64,000 nt of DNA, taken from assembly GCF_002847015.1 (NCBI RefSeq), contig NZ_CP025085.1, positions 4,278,001-4,342,000 on the forward strand, in the 5' to 3' direction. The notes below the pieces were generated by a model, which ran no database searches, was not told the DNA's origin, and saw nothing but the letters and a program-made list of their open reading frames with translations. Source of the DNA: Prodigiosinella confusarubida. GTDB taxonomy: Bacteria; Pseudomonadota; Gammaproteobacteria; Enterobacterales; Enterobacteriaceae. Both the position numbers and the translations under genes were made by a program. Below are positions 61,332-64,000 of this stretch, in pieces; position 1 is the first letter of the stretch; each line of letters starts with the position of its first letter.

Positions 61332-61491
61332 AGTGCGTTATGTGAGTCCGATTTCATTAAGGAAACGCGCATTATGCAAGGATACCGGTGTTTGGCAAGT
61401 AGACAGCGTCGGAAAGTTCCGGTTTACAGCGCATTCACTCTGTGCTGGAATCCCAATCAAATTTTCACCTGCCGGATAATACCTTATTTCA

Positions 61492-62559
61492 ATGATGCAA
61501 ACGCAACCGTTCACTCGACAGGTGCTGGATTGGTATGAGCGATATGGTCGCAAAACCCTACCTTGGCAACTGAAAAAAACGCCGTATAAAGTCTGGCTGT
61601 CTGAAGTAATGTTACAGCAGACTCAGGTGACTACCGTTATTCCTTATTTCCAGCGGTTCATGGCAAAGTTTCCCGATGTAACCGCGCTGGCAACTGCACC
61701 GTTGGACGAAGTGCTGCATTTATGGACCGGGTTGGGTTATTACGCTCGCGCCCGTAATTTGCATAAAGCCGCTCAGATTATCACGGCAAAGCATGGTGGA
61801 ATATTTCCCACTACGTTTGAAGCCATCGCCGATTTACCAGGTATCGGCCGTTCAACCGCCGGTGCCATTCTTTCGCTGGCGCTAGAACAGCACTACCCTA
61901 TTCTGGATGGCAATGTAAAACGCGTTCTGGCTCGTTGTTATGCCGTCGCTGGCTGGCCGGGAAAAAAAGACGTGGAACAGCGATTATGGGCTATCAGTGA
62001 GGATGTCACGCCGGCACAGCACGTCAACTGCTTCAATCAGGCCATGATGGATCTGGGGGCCATGGTATGCACTCGCAGTCGGCCAAAATGCGAACTGTGT
62101 CCACTGAATAATTGCTGCATCGCCTATGCCAACCACAGTTGGACTGAATATCCCGGTAAAAAACCCAAACACACACTGCCGGAAAAAACGGCCTGGTTTT
62201 TACTGCTGCAACAGGATGATACGGTCTGGCTGGAGCAACGTCCGGCCATGGGATTATGGGGAGGGCTATTCTGTTTTCCACAGTTCAATAATCGGGATGA
62301 ACTAGAGAGCTGGTTGCGGCAACGTGGTATAAAAACAGATCAACTGCAACAGTGGGTGGCATTTCGCCATACTTTCAGTCATTTTCATCTGGATATCGTG
62401 CCGTTATGGATCAATGCCGCACCATATCGTTCCTGCATGGATGAAGGCGCTGGTCTTTGGTATAACTTAACGCAGCCTCCTTCCGTCGGGGTAGCCGCTC
62501 CGGTAGACCGGTTGTTACGTCAGTTGGCTAAGCCACGATCAGCATCCGTTGATTCTTGA
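61492..62559 (+). CDS. mutY: Adenine DNA glycosylase MutY
   Basis: 355 residues from the first of two adjacent ATGs (61492); E. coli 350. It removes adenine mispaired with 8-oxoguanine or G. The catalytic glutamate is in [12 protein letters not shown] (E37 counted from the second ATG). The helix-hairpin-helix [13 protein letters not shown] leads to the D138 region ([10 protein letters not shown]). The iron-sulfur cysteines follow C-x6-C-x2-C-x5-C spacing ([18 protein letters not shown]). A C-terminal NUDIX-like domain reads 8-oxoG. There is no clear ribosome site. It overlaps no neighbour, and yggX follows 20 bases later. Confidence 0.97.
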   Translation: MMQTQPFTRQVLDWYERYGRKTLPWQLKKTPYKVWLSEVMLQQTQVTTVIPYFQRFMAKFPDVTALATAPLDEVLHLWTGLGYYARARNLHKAAQIITAKHGGIFPTTFEAIADLPGIGRSTAGAILSLALEQHYPILDGNVKRVLARCYAVAGWPGKKDVEQRLWAISEDVTPAQHVNCFNQAMMDLGAMVCTRSRPKCELCPLNNCCIAYANHSWTEYPGKKPKHTLPEKTAWFLLLQQDDTVWLEQRPAMGLWGGLFCFPQFNNRDELESWLRQRGIKTDQLQQWVAFRHTFSHFHLDIVPLWINAAPYRSCMDEGAGLWYNLTQPPSVGVAAPVDRLLRQLAKPRSASVDS

Positions 62560-62579
62560 ACGATAAAAGAGGAATAAGC

Positions 62580-62852
62580 ATGAGTAGAACGATTTTTTGT
62601 ACTTTTTTACAACAAGACGCCGAAGGACTGGATTTTCAATTGTACCCCGGTGAGTTGGGAAAACGCATTTATAACAACATTTCCAAAACAGCCTGGGCAC
62701 AGTGGCAAACCAAACAAACCATGCTGATTAATGAAAAAAAACTCAGCATGATGAATGTTGAACACCGCAAATTGTTGGAACAGGAGATGGAGAAATTCCT
62801 GTTCGAGGGGCAGGACGTTCACATTGACGGATATACTCCGCCAGACCATTGA
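62580..62852 (+). CDS. yggX: Fe(2+)-trafficking protein YggX
   Basis: 90 residues from ATG 62580 ([20 protein letters not shown]); E. coli 91. GAGGAA is upstream, and the frame to 62556 is not real coding. YggX protects iron-sulfur clusters against oxidative damage; in E. coli it is SoxRS-induced. The conserved cysteine C7 and the [19 protein letters not shown] block are present. It is paired with mutY, itself an Fe-S enzyme. Confidence 0.96.
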   Translation: MSRTIFCTFLQQDAEGLDFQLYPGELGKRIYNNISKTAWAQWQTKQTMLINEKKLSMMNVEHRKLLEQEMEKFLFEGQDVHIDGYTPPDH

Positions 62853-62907
62853 TTAGTGAAGGATCCATGGCCTTGAATTCGTCCCTATCCCTATACGGTT
62901 TTATACG

Positions 62908-63996
62908 ATGAAGAAACTGTTAGTTTTGCTGCTCGTCGCCCCATTGCTGATCTCCTGCTCCAGTAAAAAGGGGTACGTTGACAACGAAGCTTATATCAAA
63001 GATACCAACGCTTTTGATATTCTGATGGGGCAATTTGCCAACAATATTGAAAACATCTGGGGTATCAATGAAGTACTGATAGCCGGCCCCAAAGACTACG
63101 TAAAATACTCCGATCAATATCTGACACGTAGCCATATCAACTTTGAGGCGGGGACAATTACCGTCGAGACGATTTCAGCCACCAACTATCGAGCGAGCCT
63201 GCGTCAGGCGATTATCACCACGCTGTTGATGGGAGATGATGCCAGCAACACTGACCTGTATTCCGATGCCAATGATATCCAGATCAGTCGCGAACCGATG
63301 TTATACGGTCAGGTGCTGGATAACACCGGGCAACCGATTCGCTGGGAAGGCCGAGCCAGTGCCTTTGCCGATTATCTGCTTCAGACCAAACTGCAAAGCC
63401 GCACCTCCGGACTGCATGTTATCTGGTCTGTTACCATCCAGTTAGTACCTAACCACCTTGATAAGCGTGCTCACAAGTATCTGCCCATCGTGCGCCAGGC
63501 ATCTGAGCGCTACGGTATTGATTCCTCACTGATTCTCGCCATCATGCAGACAGAATCCAGTTTTAACCCTTATGCCGTGAGCAATTCCGACGCCCTGGGA
63601 TTAATGCAGGTCGTTCAACATAGCGCCGGACGCGACGTATTCAAGATGAGGGGAAAATGGGGAAAACCGAGTCGCAGCTATCTGTTTGACCCGGAAAAGA
63701 ATATTGACACGGGCACCGCTTATCTGTCGATTCTGAAAAATGTCTATCTGGCGGGCATTGAGAACCCCACATCACGGCGTTACGCCATGATTAGTGCTTA
63801 CAATGGCGGTGCAGGCAGCGTACTGCGAGTATTCTCTAATGATAAGAATAAAGCGGTGAATATCATTAACGGGATGTCGCCAAGTGAAATCTACCAGACA
63901 CTGGTAACACGTCACCCGTCTGCCGAGTCACGCCACTATCTGTACAAGGTCAATTTGGCGCAAAAAAACTACCGGCTTGGCCGCTATACGCAATAG
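62908..63996 (+). CDS. mltC: Membrane-bound lytic murein transglycosylase C
   Basis: 362 residues (E. coli 359). Lipoprotein signal LISC with C17. An N-terminal DUF3393-like domain (about 30-190) is followed by an SLT domain with the catalytic glutamate in [11 protein letters not shown], then [11 protein letters not shown] and AYNGGAGSV. It cleaves peptidoglycan at the outer membrane and produces 1,6-anhydromuropeptides. It is downstream of yggX in the usual mutY-yggX-mltC order; the stop lies 4 bases before the window end. Confidence 0.97.
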   Translation: MKKLLVLLLVAPLLISCSSKKGYVDNEAYIKDTNAFDILMGQFANNIENIWGINEVLIAGPKDYVKYSDQYLTRSHINFEAGTITVETISATNYRASLRQAIITTLLMGDDASNTDLYSDANDIQISREPMLYGQVLDNTGQPIRWEGRASAFADYLLQTKLQSRTSGLHVIWSVTIQLVPNHLDKRAHKYLPIVRQASERYGIDSSLILAIMQTESSFNPYAVSNSDALGLMQVVQHSAGRDVFKMRGKWGKPSRSYLFDPEKNIDTGTAYLSILKNVYLAGIENPTSRRYAMISAYNGGAGSVLRVFSNDKNKAVNIINGMSPSEIYQTLVTRHPSAESRHYLYKVNLAQKNYRLGRYTQ

Positions 63997-64000
63997 ATTT

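Overview
The window is core chromosome of an enterobacterium. Nearly every protein has an E. coli-like length and sequence, and the best fit is family Pectobacteriaceae (Dickeya/Pectobacterium/Brenneria type). This assignment is inferred from gene order, protein similarity recalled from memory, and a degenerate interspersed repeat of the kind I remember from soft-rot enterobacteria. No plasmid, prophage, integron, CRISPR array or insertion sequence was seen.

Layout. 1-7.8 kb (minus strand): envelope biogenesis and isoprenoid/lipid genes skp(partial)-bamA-rseP-cdsA-uppS-dxr-frr, then pyrH. 8.7-10.7 kb: tsf and rpsB with an rpsB leader and promoter. 10.8-15.8 kb (plus): map, glnD, dapD, yaeH. 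At about 15.8-15.96 kb the order jumps, relative to E. coli, to the yqcA-truC-yqcC / csrB / syd / ppnN / xni / rlmM / ygdD / gcvA / gcvB / csdA-csdE / tcdA block. A two-gene accessory unit (a GNAT acetyltransferase and a D-2-hydroxyacid dehydrogenase) lies between tcdA and mltA. Next come mltA, two tandem initiator tRNA-Met genes, amiC, argA, and the recombination/protease/pseudopilin cluster ppdA-ppdB-ygdB-ppdC-recC-ptrA-recB-recD on the minus strand. Then thyA, lgt, ptsP, rppH (minus) and mutH, ygdQ, ygdR, tas (plus). A secreted subtilisin-type autotransporter follows where E. coli has lplT-aas. It is followed by an AT-rich stretch of about 0.75 kb with a degenerate repeat, then yggN, yggL, trmB (minus) and mutY, yggX, mltC (plus) to the right edge.

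Regulatory content is rich. The window holds two global small RNAs: CsrB, with a perfect 18-bp GacA/UvrY-type palindrome upstream, and GcvB, with a clear promoter and terminator, divergent from gcvA. It also holds a pair of ARG boxes before argA, an rpsB leader, a stringent-type tRNA promoter, and two perfect inverted DnaA boxes in the large gap before mutH.

I did not find a convincing new multi-gene system. The observations most worth checking are: an in-frame TGA at codon 5 of the GNAT gene; the DnaA-box pair upstream of mutH; the CsrB upstream site array; the autotransporter with an altered HGTH motif beside a degenerate repeat; and GC-rich hairpins lacking U-tracts at three convergent gene junctions.
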